A stretch of DNA of 6,987 nt from Acetobacteraceae bacterium (lineage in GTDB: Bacteria > Pseudomonadota > Alphaproteobacteria > Acetobacterales > Acetobacteraceae). Positions 1-6,620 of this stretch are shown here, in pieces (positions within the stretch are counted from its first letter, which is position 1; each line of letters begins with the position of its first letter). The stretch spans positions 1 to 6,987 of the forward strand of contig CANHTE010000062.1 of the NCBI GenBank assembly GCA_947462945.1, written 5' to 3'. Position numbers and translations under genes: made by a program. Under the pieces are notes generated by a model that searched no databases, was not told the origin of the DNA, and was given only the letters and a program-made list of their open reading frames with translations.

Positions 1-209
1 AGCCCGCCCGTCACGCGCGCATAGGCATCGGCCATATGCGCGCCCCCCATCTCACCCCGGCACATGACGTAGCGGATGGTATTGCGGCTGCCGATGGCAT
101 CCAGCATCGGGATATTGTGCACGGAGACAATGCCGAAGGCCGTCGTCACCCCAATGCGTGAGAGGAATTCAGCGACAAGGTCGCCCACGGTGTAGCTCTG
201 ATCGGGCAT
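1..209 (-). CDS. Thiamine-diphosphate-dependent enzyme, acetolactate synthase-like (N-terminal fragment)
   Basis: Only the first 69 codons are in the window; the gene continues past the left edge. The start is an ATG at 207-209, preceded by AAGGAAG (216-222) at 6 bases. The fragment has the opening of the ThDP-binding pyrimidine domain: a helix ending in GDLVAEFLSRIGV, then FGIVSVHNIPMLDAI, then RGEMGGAHMADAYARVTGG. Glu53 in the RGEMGG stretch lies where acetolactate synthase, benzoylformate decarboxylase and their relatives have the Glu that activates the ThDP aminopyrimidine ring. The family joins or cleaves 2-keto acids; the substrate specificity cannot be told from this part. It follows the SMP-30-like gene by 71 bases on the same strand and may be the last visible gene of the operon or separately expressed. 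Family assignment is firm; the exact reaction is unknown. Confidence 0.85.
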   Translation of the reverse strand, partial: MPDQSYTVGDLVAEFLSRIGVTTAFGIVSVHNIPMLDAIGSRNTIRYVMCRGEMGGAHMADAYARVTGG

Positions 210-223
210 GGGGCGCTTCCTTG

Positions 224-238
224 GCCAGGTTTCCTGGC
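224..238 (-). other. Small perfect hairpin just upstream of the ribosome binding site
   Basis: GCCAGG and CCTGGC form a 6-bp perfect stem with a 3-base loop. It ends directly next to the AAGGAAG ribosome binding site (216-222) of the thiamine-diphosphate gene. In the transcript it could affect translation or mRNA stability, but it may be chance in GC-rich DNA. There is no T run, so it is not a standard terminator. The rest of the 210-280 gap shows no convincing promoter. Confidence 0.3.
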
Positions 239-280
239 GCGCATCGTGTCACGAAGCGCGCAGAGCGCCAGCCCCGCCTG

Positions 281-1219
281 TCATCCCCCGGGCGCGCCTT
301 GGGTATTGGTATAGATGGCATAGAGGGACTTGCTGGCCGCCATGAACAGCCGGTTGCGGTGCCGCCCGCCAAAGGCCAGGTTGGCGCAGCGTTCCGGCAG
401 ATCAATGAAGCCGATGGGCAGGCCCGCCGCGTTGAAGACCTTCACGCCATCCAGCCCCGGCGCCCCCATGCCCCAGCCGCACCAGAGGTTGCCCGCCACA
501 TCCACCCGGAAACCATCCGGTGTTTCACCCGCCGCACAGCGGATGAAAACGCGGCGGTTGCGCAGGGCATCCCCGGCCACATCATAGGCGATGATGTGGC
601 GCGGCTCGCTGCGGCTTTCGATGACGTAGAGAATGCTCTCATCCGGGCTGAAGGCCAGGCCGTTCGGGTGGTCCACATCATTGCTCACGCAGGTGATGGC
701 GCCGCTCTGCCCATCCACGCGATACAGGTTGGTATGCGGCAATTCAGGCGCCCGCCGCTCGCCCTCATAAAAGCCCAGCAGGCCAAAGGGTGGGTCGGTG
801 AACCAGATGCTGCCATCGGATTTCACCACCACATCATTGGGGCTGTTCAGCCGCTTCCCCTGATAGCTCTCGGCGATGACGGTGATGCTTCCATCAGGCT
901 CGGTCCGAACCACGCGGCCGGTCAGATGCTCGCAGGTGATGAGGCGACCCTGGCGGTCCCGTGTGTTGCCATTCGCGTTGTTGGCAGGCTTGCGGAATTC
1001 ATCCACCAGGCCCGTGGATTCCGACCAGCGCAGCATCCGGTTATTCGGAATATCGGACCAGATGAGGCATCCTTGGTCACCGAACCAGACCGGGCCCTCG
1101 CTCCAGCGCGCTCCCGTATAAAGCCGCTCCAGCCCGGCCAGCGGCAGGCGCAGCGCGTTGAAGGCGGGGTCCAGCACGCGAATGGCTGGGTCGGGGTAGC
1201 GTTCGATCAGGGTGTTCAT
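281..1219 (-). CDS. SMP-30/gluconolactonase/LRE-like family hydrolase
   Basis: This 312-residue protein is a six-bladed beta-propeller of the SMP-30/gluconolactonase family, whose members hydrolyse lactones or related esters with one divalent metal ion. The metal ligands known from human SMP-30 (Glu18, Asn154, Asp204) have clear counterparts: Glu41 in SEGPVW, Asn186 in HPNGLAFSPDE and Asp235 in TPDGFRVD. Asn128 in NSPNDVVV matches the substrate-contacting Asn. Length is normal for bacterial members and no signal peptide is visible, so it is probably cytoplasmic. The ATG start at 1217-1219 overlaps the stop of the crotonase gene in an ATGA, with AGGG a few bases upstream, which indicates translational coupling. 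The context suggests a ring-opening lactone or enol-ester hydrolysis step in acid catabolism. The substrate is unknown; a sugar lactone is possible but nothing else here belongs to sugar metabolism. Confidence 0.88.
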   Translation of the reverse strand: MNTLIERYPDPAIRVLDPAFNALRLPLAGLERLYTGARWSEGPVWFGDQGCLIWSDIPNNRMLRWSESTGLVDEFRKPANNANGNTRDRQGRLITCEHLTGRVVRTEPDGSITVIAESYQGKRLNSPNDVVVKSDGSIWFTDPPFGLLGFYEGERRAPELPHTNLYRVDGQSGAITCVSNDVDHPNGLAFSPDESILYVIESRSEPRHIIAYDVAGDALRNRRVFIRCAAGETPDGFRVDVAGNLWCGWGMGAPGLDGVKVFNAAGLPIGFIDLPERCANLAFGGRHRNRLFMAASKSLYAIYTNTQGAPGG

Positions 1220-2022
1220 CGGCCCTGGAACACCCCCTGGCGCTTCTCCAGCATCGCGTTCACGGCCTCCTTGTGGTCCTCCGTCTCATGCGCGATGGCC
1301 TGGAAGGCGGCCGAAAGCTCCAGCAGCGATGGCAATGACATATGCTGCCCCTCGCGCAGCAGGCGCTTGGTCATGCGCAGGACCTGGGGCGGATTTTTGG
1401 CCACCCGTGCGGCCAGTTCCCGCGCTGCACCCAGCAATTCGCCATGCGGCACCACGCGCGAGACGAGGCGCGCGGCCAAGGCCTGCTCGGCGTTCAGAGG
1501 ATCACCCGTGAAGGACATTTCGGCGGCCATGGCGAGGCCGACCGCGCGCGGCAGCAGCCAGGCGCCGCCATCGCCGGGCACGATGCCCACGCGCACGAAG
1601 CTCTCGGCAAAGATCGCCTTGTCGCTGGCGATGCGCATGTCGCACATGCAGGCGAGGTCCAGCCCCGCACCGATGGCCGCACCATTCACGGCGGCGATGG
1701 TCGGGACATCCAACTCCCACAAGGCCAGGGGGATGCGCTGGATGCCGCGCCGGTAATTCTCGCGCATCACGGCCGGGCTATCGGCCGCCATGATGCCCTT
1801 GCGGTCGCGCATGCCCTTGAGGTCCCCGCCCGCGCAAAAGGCCGGGTCGGCGCCGGTGAGGATGACGCAGCGGATGCTGTCATCCCGGGCAATGCGTTTG
1901 CAGGCGGCCTCTACCTCGTCACAATCCTCAAAGCCCGAGATGGCGTTGCGCCGATCCGGCGCATTGAGGGTGAGGGTGATGACCGGGCCATCCTGCTCGA
2001 TCTTGAGAAAATCCGGCATCAT
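1216..2022 (-). CDS. Enoyl-CoA hydratase/isomerase (crotonase) family protein
   Basis: This 268-residue protein is a full-length crotonase fold. The oxyanion-hole segment CAGGDLK lies at 63-69 and the second core segment, AAVNGAAIGAGLDLACMCD, around 110-128. Family members act on acyl-CoA thioesters: hydration, isomerisation, hydrolysis or C-C cleavage. A gap-free comparison with rat mitochondrial enoyl-CoA hydratase from memory puts Asp122 at the position of Glu144 and Phe142 at that of Glu164, so neither standard catalytic Glu is kept. An acidic Asp151 sits nearby in PGDGG. The reaction should therefore not be assumed to be simple hydration. Two ATG codons are in tandem (2020-2022 and 2017-2019). 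The AGGGAG at 2027-2032 is 4 bases from the first and 7 from the second, so the second may be used. Its start overlaps the end of the small acyl-CoA dehydrogenase gene, and it likely acts on that enzyme's product. Confidence 0.9.
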   Translation of the reverse strand: MMPDFLKIEQDGPVITLTLNAPDRRNAISGFEDCDEVEAACKRIARDDSIRCVILTGADPAFCAGGDLKGMRDRKGIMAADSPAVMRENYRRGIQRIPLALWELDVPTIAAVNGAAIGAGLDLACMCDMRIASDKAIFAESFVRVGIVPGDGGAWLLPRAVGLAMAAEMSFTGDPLNAEQALAARLVSRVVPHGELLGAARELAARVAKNPPQVLRMTKRLLREGQHMSLPSLLELSAAFQAIAHETEDHKEAVNAMLEKRQGVFQGR

Positions 2023-3014
2023 TCAACTCCCTGCGCGTCGCGCGCCGTCATATCAGGCCAAAGGCTCGCGCCGCCCCGCGTCAGGGCGGCCCGGCCGATC
2101 TCAGCGGCCCAGAAGCGCTCCGTGCCCCCCTCCTCCCGCCAGGACCAGAGCCGGCGCGTGAAGTGGTGCAATTCGTGATCCTCGGTGATGCCGATGGCGG
2201 CGAAGACCTGGTGCACGGTGGCCGCGCCCATCGTCGCGGCCTCGCCCGCCACAATCTTGGCGCAGCCGATCTCGAAGCTGGCCTCAGCCAGGCCGCGCGC
2301 ATCCACGGCGCGCGCAGCCTGGTGGACCGCGACATGCACCGCCGCCACTTCCCCCGCCATGGCGGCAAGTTGTTGCTGCACCGCCTGGAACTTGCCGATG
2401 GCGCGGCCGAATTGCTTGCGGGTATTCGCCCAGTCCACCGCGAGCGCGAGAATACGCTCCAGCGCGCCCGCGATCAGCGCGGCCCGGATCAAGGCGAGGC
2501 CCAGCAAACCCGCGCGCGGGCCGAACAAATTGGGCAATTGCCCGCGGGCGATCCGGTCTTCGGCTGTGACGGCATCACGCGGCTCGCGGCCGATATTCTC
2601 GGCCGGCACGCATTCACCGGGGGCATGCAGCGCGACGCAGGCCCCTTTGGGCACCACCAGCCGCGCAGCGTGCCGGCCGAAGGGCACCGCCCCCTGTGCC
2701 AGGCCCAGCGGCCCCTCCGGCACTTCGATCCCCGCCGCCGAGAGCAATGCAGCCGCCAGCATCGTCTCAGCGATGGGGGCGGGCGCGCCGTGCCGGCCCA
2801 GCACCAGCCAAATGGCCGCCGCATCCCCCCAGGACAGGCCAACGCCGCCGCTCTCCTCCGGCACCAGGGCCAGGTTCAAGCCCTGCTGCTCCAGCCCAGC
2901 CCAGAGCGTGGCGGGCCATTCCCCCGCCTCCACCATGCGCAGCACGGCCACGCCGCCGGCATCGGCCACCAGCCGCTCCACCTGCTCGACCAGGATCGAA
3001 CGCAACTCGCTCAT
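2019..3014 (-). CDS. Acyl-CoA dehydrogenase, small (beta-type) subunit
   Basis: This 331-residue protein is a shortened acyl-CoA dehydrogenase; typical members have about 380 residues. The N-terminal helical domain (LNLALVPEESGGVGL near 46-60) and the C-terminal helical domain are clear, while the middle beta domain is reduced. NTRKQFGRAIGKFQAVQ, around 197-213, carries the Arg-x-x-Phe-Gly motif that binds the FAD of the neighbouring subunit. GITEDHELHHFTRRLW, around 275-290, resembles the histidine-rich segment of beta subunits in heteromeric steroid acyl-CoA dehydrogenases. The medium-chain-type catalytic Glu position is Gly296, and no Glu lies in the helix where isovaleryl-CoA dehydrogenase has its base, so alone it is probably inactive. 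I chose ATG at 3012-3014 (TGATG overlap with the upstream gene); a TTG one codon earlier is possible. It probably pairs with the large subunit encoded just upstream. Confidence 0.88.
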   Translation of the reverse strand: MSELRSILVEQVERLVADAGGVAVLRMVEAGEWPATLWAGLEQQGLNLALVPEESGGVGLSWGDAAAIWLVLGRHGAPAPIAETMLAAALLSAAGIEVPEGPLGLAQGAVPFGRHAARLVVPKGACVALHAPGECVPAENIGREPRDAVTAEDRIARGQLPNLFGPRAGLLGLALIRAALIAGALERILALAVDWANTRKQFGRAIGKFQAVQQQLAAMAGEVAAVHVAVHQAARAVDARGLAEASFEIGCAKIVAGEAATMGAATVHQVFAAIGITEDHELHHFTRRLWSWREEGGTERFWAAEIGRAALTRGGASLWPDMTARDAQGVE

Positions 3015-4150
3015 CAACGCAGCCCCATGTCACGCGCGATGATCCCGCGCAGAATTTCCCGCGTGCCGCCGCGCAGGCTGAAGGTGGGGGCCAGTTGCGC
3101 CAGGCTTGCCAACATGCGGCGCAGCCCCTCGGGGCTGTCGGCGGGGTCCACGAGGTTGCGGATCTGCTCGGGCAGCGCCTGTTCGAAGACATTGCCGGCA
3201 TCCTTCACCAGCGCTGCCTCCACTGCCGGCGCTTCGCCGCGCTCCAGCATCCCGCCGACCGAGAGGGACATGCCGCGCAGCGTGTTCAGGCGTGCCACCA
3301 TCCGGCCAATGGTGACTTCCGCCCCGGGCGAAGGCGCGGCGTTCAGCGCATCAATCCCGGCCGCAAGCGCTGGGTATGAGGAAAGATAGCGGTCCGGCCC
3401 GCTGCGCTCGAAAGCCAGTTCGGAGGTGGCCTGCGCCCAACCCGCGCCCTCCTCGCCCAGCAGATCATCGGGGCGCAGCATGACATCGTCGAAGGTGACT
3501 TCATTGAAGCTGTCCTCGCCCGCCAAATCCCGGATCGGCCGGATGGAGATGCCCGAAAGGCGCAAATCCACCAGGAATTGGGAAAGCCCGGCGTGGCGCG
3601 AGCCACCCTCCGGCGCGGGCGACGTGCGCACCAGGGCAATCATGTAGTCGCTCTTATGGGCGAAGGTCGTCCAGATCTTGCGGCCATTGAGCTTCCAGCC
3701 ATTCGGCGTCCGCTCGCATTTGGTGCGCAGATTGGCGAGGTCGCTTCCCGCCTCGGGTTCGGAAAGGCCGATGCAGAAGGCCAGTTCCCCGCGCGCAATG
3801 CCGGGCAGGATGCGTGTGCGCTGCTCCTCCGTGCCCAGCCGCAGGATGAGGGGGCCGGATTGCCGGTCGCCAATCCAATGTGCGCCTACGGGTGCGCCGG
3901 CCGCCAGCATTTCCTCCAGCACCACGATGCGCTCCAGGCCGGATTTCTCGCCACCGCCATAGGCGGCCGGCCAGGTCATGCCGATCCAGCCGCGCGCACC
4001 CACAGCGCGGGAGAAGCCGCGGTCAAAACCCATCCAGGAGCGGGCGCGGATCTCGGGTGTCCAGTCCTGCCCGGCATCGGCCAGAAAGTCGCGCAATTCG
4101 CGGCGCAGCGCCTCGGCATGGGGCGGGGCATCGGGCAGATCGAAGCGCAT
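3014..4150 (-). CDS. Acyl-CoA dehydrogenase, large (alpha-type) subunit
   Basis: This 378-residue flavoprotein introduces an alpha,beta double bond into an acyl-CoA. The N-terminal helical domain has GWIGMTWPAAYGGG (54-67). The substrate/flavin signature GLSEPEAGSDLANLRTK (128-144) and NGRKIWTT (155-162) lead into the beta domain, and the C-terminal GGTREILRGIIARDMGL is the usual closing motif. Gly361 occupies the place of the medium-chain catalytic Glu376. Glu248 in LAFERSG sits where isovaleryl-CoA dehydrogenase and the alpha subunits of mycobacterial steroid dehydrogenases carry the base, so it is the likely catalytic residue (inference). The Arg-x-x-Phe-Gly motif expected after this helix is absent and is instead in the next gene's product, suggesting an alpha2beta2 complex. 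ATG at 4148-4150 has a strong GGAGGA (4157-4162) 6 bases upstream. It is the first gene of the minus-strand operon and passes by a 1-base overlap into the beta gene. An electron-transfer flavoprotein is the likely acceptor but is not in the window. Confidence 0.9.
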   Translation of the reverse strand: MRFDLPDAPPHAEALRRELRDFLADAGQDWTPEIRARSWMGFDRGFSRAVGARGWIGMTWPAAYGGGEKSGLERIVVLEEMLAAGAPVGAHWIGDRQSGPLILRLGTEEQRTRILPGIARGELAFCIGLSEPEAGSDLANLRTKCERTPNGWKLNGRKIWTTFAHKSDYMIALVRTSPAPEGGSRHAGLSQFLVDLRLSGISIRPIRDLAGEDSFNEVTFDDVMLRPDDLLGEEGAGWAQATSELAFERSGPDRYLSSYPALAAGIDALNAAPSPGAEVTIGRMVARLNTLRGMSLSVGGMLERGEAPAVEAALVKDAGNVFEQALPEQIRNLVDPADSPEGLRRMLASLAQLAPTFSLRGGTREILRGIIARDMGLR

Positions 4151-4186
4151 CTTGTTTCCTCCGTGCGAAAGGTTAACCGCCCCGCG

Positions 4187-4215
4187 TTGTCAGAGCGACC
4201 CCCCTTCCCTAGTTT
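4187..4215 (+). promoter_or_regulatory. Candidate housekeeping promoter for the molybdenum hydroxylase gene
   Basis: TTGTCA (4187-4192) matches 5 of 6 bases of the -35 consensus. After exactly 17 bases comes TAGTTT (4210-4215), which keeps the first two and the last base of the -10 consensus. Transcription would begin near 4222, giving a leader of about 20 bases that contains the ribosome binding site. The spacing is ideal but the -10 box is weak, so this is a prediction from pattern only. Confidence 0.4.
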
Positions 4216-4228
4216 GGACCGAACGTGT

Positions 4229-4233
4229 GGGAG
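4229..4233 (+). promoter_or_regulatory. Ribosome binding site that fixes the start of the molybdenum hydroxylase gene
   Basis: GGGAG lies 8 bases before ATG 4242-4244. The reading frame is open much further upstream (to about 3978), but that extension runs opposite to the acyl-CoA dehydrogenase gene and has no family similarity. The MDKFGIGQSVRRKEDVRLL start matches the usual N-terminus of this family. Confidence 0.7.
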
Positions 4234-4241
4234 ACAAGTTC

Positions 4242-6554
4242 ATGGATAAGTTCGGAATCGGCCAATCGGTGCGGCGCAAGGAAGATGTGCGCCTGCTGAC
4301 GGGCGCCGGCCTCTACACGGATGACATCAACCGCGACAACCAGGCCTGGATGGTGGTGCTGCGCAGCCCGCACGCCCATGCGCGCATCCTCTCGATGGAC
4401 ACCACCGCCGCCAAGGCCGCGCCCGGCGTCATCGAGGTGCTGACCGGCCATGACGCGAAGGCCGATGGCCTGGGTCTCTTCCCCGTGATGGTCGAAGTGC
4501 CGGGGAAGGACGGCAAGCCACTCTGGTGCCCTGATCGCCACATCCTGCAGACCGAGGCGGTGCGCTTCGTGGGCGACCCGGTCGCCATCATCATGGCGGA
4601 AACCCGCGCCCAGGCGCAGGACGCGGCCGAGATGGTCGAAATTGACTACGACATTCTGGACAGCATCACCGACACCTCCGCCGCACTCGAACCCGGCGCC
4701 CCGGTGATCTGGGCCGAGCGGGGCTCGAACCTCTGCGTCCATTGGTCCAATGGGCGCGAAGCCCAGGCCGAAGCCGCCTTCGCCCGCGCGGCCAAGACGG
4801 TGAGCGTGGAATTGGTGAACAACCGCCTGGTCGGCAACCCGATGGAGCCGCGCGTGGCCCTCGGCGAATATGACGCGGCCGAAAACCACTTCACCCTGCA
4901 TTCCCCCACCCAGGGCGTGGTGCGCGTGAAGGAGAGTCTCGCGAAATTCATCTTCAAGCTGCCCAAGGAGCAGGTGCGCGTCATCAGCCCCGATGTCGGC
5001 GGCGGCTTCGGCCTGCGCGGCAAGCTCTTCCCCGAGAGCGCGATGGTCCTTTGGGCCGCCAAGCGCATCGGCCGCCCGGTGAAGTGGCGGGCGGACCGGA
5101 CCGAAACCTTCCTGTGTGACCCACATGGGCGGGACCATGTGACGCGCGCAGAAATGGCCTTCGATGCCTCCGGCAAAATCCTCGGCATGAAGGTCGATAC
5201 GCTGGCCGCCATGGGCGCCTATCTGTTCGATTTCGGCCCGCGCATCCCCACCGTGGCCGGCGGGCGCATCCAGGGCACGGTCTATGACATGCAGGATGTC
5301 AGCATCCAGGTGCGCTGCGTCTTCACCAACACCGTGCCGACCGACGCCTATCGCGGCGCTGGCCGCCCGGAGACGGCCTATGTGATCGAGCGCCTGCTGG
5401 ACCAGGGTGCCGCTGCCTTCGGCCTATCGCCCGACGAAATCCGCAATCGCAACTATGTGAAGCCGGACCAGATTCCCTACATCAACTGCGCCGGCAACGA
5501 GATCGACAGCGGCCGCTTCGAGGAGACCCAGGCCCAGGCGCTGGACCTGATGGATTGGACCGGCTTTCCCGCGCGCCGTGCCGCAAGCCAGGCGGATGGG
5601 AAACTGCGCGGCCGGGGCATCGGCTATTTCATCGAGGCCTCGGGCGGGCAGCCGCAGGAATGGGCGCGGGTGCGCATCACCCCCACGGGCGAGGCGCAGG
5701 TGCATGTCGGCACCTTCAGCCACGGCCAGGGGCATGAAACCGCCTTCGCCCAGGTGCTGCATGCGCGGCTTGGCATTCCCTTCGAGAAGGTGAAGCTCAT
5801 CCAGGGTGATAGCGACCTGACGCCGGCCGGCGGCGGCACGGGCGGCAGCCGCTCCTCGCAGATGGGCGGCGTTGCCGTCTCCCGCGCGTCGGAGATGGTG
5901 CTGGCCAAGGCCAAGCGCCTGGCCGCCCATCTGCTGGAAGCCGCCGAGGGCGATATCGAGCATGAGGGCGAGATTTTCCGCATCGCCGGGACGGACCGCA
6001 CCATGTCCTGGGCGCAGCTAGCCCAGGCCGAAAACATCCCAGACGAAACACCGGGCCTGGATGAGGAGCTGCTCTACAAGCGCAACACCGAGTGCAACTT
6101 CCCCAATGGCTGCCACGTGGCCGAGGTGGAGATTGACCCCGACACCGGCATGGTCGCCGTGGTGCGCTATGCCGCGGTGGATGACGTCGGCGTGCCGCTG
6201 AACCCGATGCTGGTGCATGGCCAGTGCCATGGCGGCATCGTCTCGGGCATTGGCCAGGCGCTGTATGAACACGCCCGCTATGATGACGAGAGCGGCCAGT
6301 TCCTGACGGCGACCTTCCAGGATTACTGCATGCCGCGCGCGGCGGATTTGCCGGAACTGACCGTGGGGCTGAATGTGGTGCCCTGCCCCTCCAATGATCT
6401 GGGGGTGAAGGGCGCGGGCGAAGGCGGCTCCTGCGGGGCGCCACCCGCTGTGGTCAGCGCCGTATGTGACGCGCTGGGTGTTTCGCACATTGATATGCCG
6501 GTAACGCCGGAGAAGGTGTGGCGCGCGCTGGCGATGCGGCAGGCGGCGGAGTGA
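4242..6554 (+). CDS. Xanthine dehydrogenase-family molybdopterin-binding subunit (form II CoxL-like)
   Basis: This 770-residue protein is the large, catalytic subunit of a molybdenum hydroxylase, the family that hydroxylates heterocycles, aldehydes or CoA thioesters with water as the oxygen source. The N-terminal a/b-hammerhead domain begins with GQSVRRKEDVRLLTGAGLYTDDI. Cofactor-binding segments are DVGGGFG (251-257), AYRGAGR (369-375) and HGQGHETAF (from 494). Glu727 in GVKGAGEGGSCG is the conserved catalytic Glu. True aerobic CO dehydrogenases have AYxCSFR; AYRGAGR is the form II signature, so CO oxidation is unlikely. Length is normal for a free-standing large subunit, and no signal peptide is seen, implying a cytoplasmic enzyme. 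The 2Fe-2S and FAD subunits that normally accompany it are not next to it: upstream is a divergent operon and downstream a convergent gene. It could start the pathway served by the divergent operon, but the substrate is unknown. Confidence 0.92.
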   Translation: MDKFGIGQSVRRKEDVRLLTGAGLYTDDINRDNQAWMVVLRSPHAHARILSMDTTAAKAAPGVIEVLTGHDAKADGLGLFPVMVEVPGKDGKPLWCPDRHILQTEAVRFVGDPVAIIMAETRAQAQDAAEMVEIDYDILDSITDTSAALEPGAPVIWAERGSNLCVHWSNGREAQAEAAFARAAKTVSVELVNNRLVGNPMEPRVALGEYDAAENHFTLHSPTQGVVRVKESLAKFIFKLPKEQVRVISPDVGGGFGLRGKLFPESAMVLWAAKRIGRPVKWRADRTETFLCDPHGRDHVTRAEMAFDASGKILGMKVDTLAAMGAYLFDFGPRIPTVAGGRIQGTVYDMQDVSIQVRCVFTNTVPTDAYRGAGRPETAYVIERLLDQGAAAFGLSPDEIRNRNYVKPDQIPYINCAGNEIDSGRFEETQAQALDLMDWTGFPARRAASQADGKLRGRGIGYFIEASGGQPQEWARVRITPTGEAQVHVGTFSHGQGHETAFAQVLHARLGIPFEKVKLIQGDSDLTPAGGGTGGSRSSQMGGVAVSRASEMVLAKAKRLAAHLLEAAEGDIEHEGEIFRIAGTDRTMSWAQLAQAENIPDETPGLDEELLYKRNTECNFPNGCHVAEVEIDPDTGMVAVVRYAAVDDVGVPLNPMLVHGQCHGGIVSGIGQALYEHARYDDESGQFLTATFQDYCMPRAADLPELTVGLNVVPCPSNDLGVKGAGEGGSCGAPPAVVSAVCDALGVSHIDMPVTPEKVWRALAMRQAAE

Positions 6555-6561
6555 GGCTGCG

Positions 6562-6580
6562 GCGGGCGGAAGGCGCCCGC
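6562..6580. terminator. GC-rich hairpin between convergent genes
   Basis: GCGGGCG (6562-6568) and CGCCCGC (6574-6580) form a perfect 7-bp stem with a 5-base loop, starting 8 bases after the stop of the molybdenum hydroxylase gene. It lies between two genes that end toward each other, where a shared terminator is expected. No T run follows on either strand, so it is not a classic intrinsic terminator and may act weakly or only protect mRNA ends. Confidence 0.4.
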
Positions 6581-6620
6581 GCCAGTACCGGCCTGCGAAG
6601 AGCGCGCGGCAACTTGCCTT

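Larger units (their letters stand above)
4151..4241. promoter_or_regulatory. Divergent intergenic control region
   Basis: These 91 bases separate the outward-facing acyl-CoA dehydrogenase operon and the molybdenum hydroxylase gene, so they must hold promoters for both unless transcription comes from further away. The region is less GC-rich than the genes around it. An 8-bp perfect palindrome, GGTTAACC (4171-4178), lies just upstream of the operon's ribosome binding site and could be part of an operator, though it is short. I see no good sigma-70 pair for the minus-strand operon. No regulator gene is in the window. Confidence 0.6.

Noticed and set aside
158..1756. 532-codon plus-strand open frame
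   Set aside because: It lies antisense to the SMP-30-like and crotonase genes, both of which have clear family motifs. Its translation is rich in Arg, Ala and Pro/His with no recognisable domain, as expected from the opposite strand of GC-rich genes.
2163..3389. 408-codon plus-strand open frame
   Set aside because: It is antisense to the two acyl-CoA dehydrogenase genes. The translation has low-complexity, His- and Gln-rich composition and no motif.
3978..4241. N-terminal extension of the molybdenum hydroxylase reading frame
   Set aside because: The frame is open, but the extension crosses the divergent promoter region and runs opposite to the acyl-CoA dehydrogenase gene. The family N-terminus begins at the ATG at 4242, which has a ribosome binding site.
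4209..5138. 309-codon minus-strand open frame inside the molybdenum hydroxylase gene
   Set aside because: It is a mirror frame with His/Gly/Ala-rich translation and no domain; the plus-strand gene is strongly supported.
4242..6554. Aerobic carbon monoxide dehydrogenase (CoxL) function
   Set aside because: The active-site loop reads AYRGAGR, not the AYxCSFR of true CO dehydrogenases, and no CoxM or CoxS gene is adjacent.
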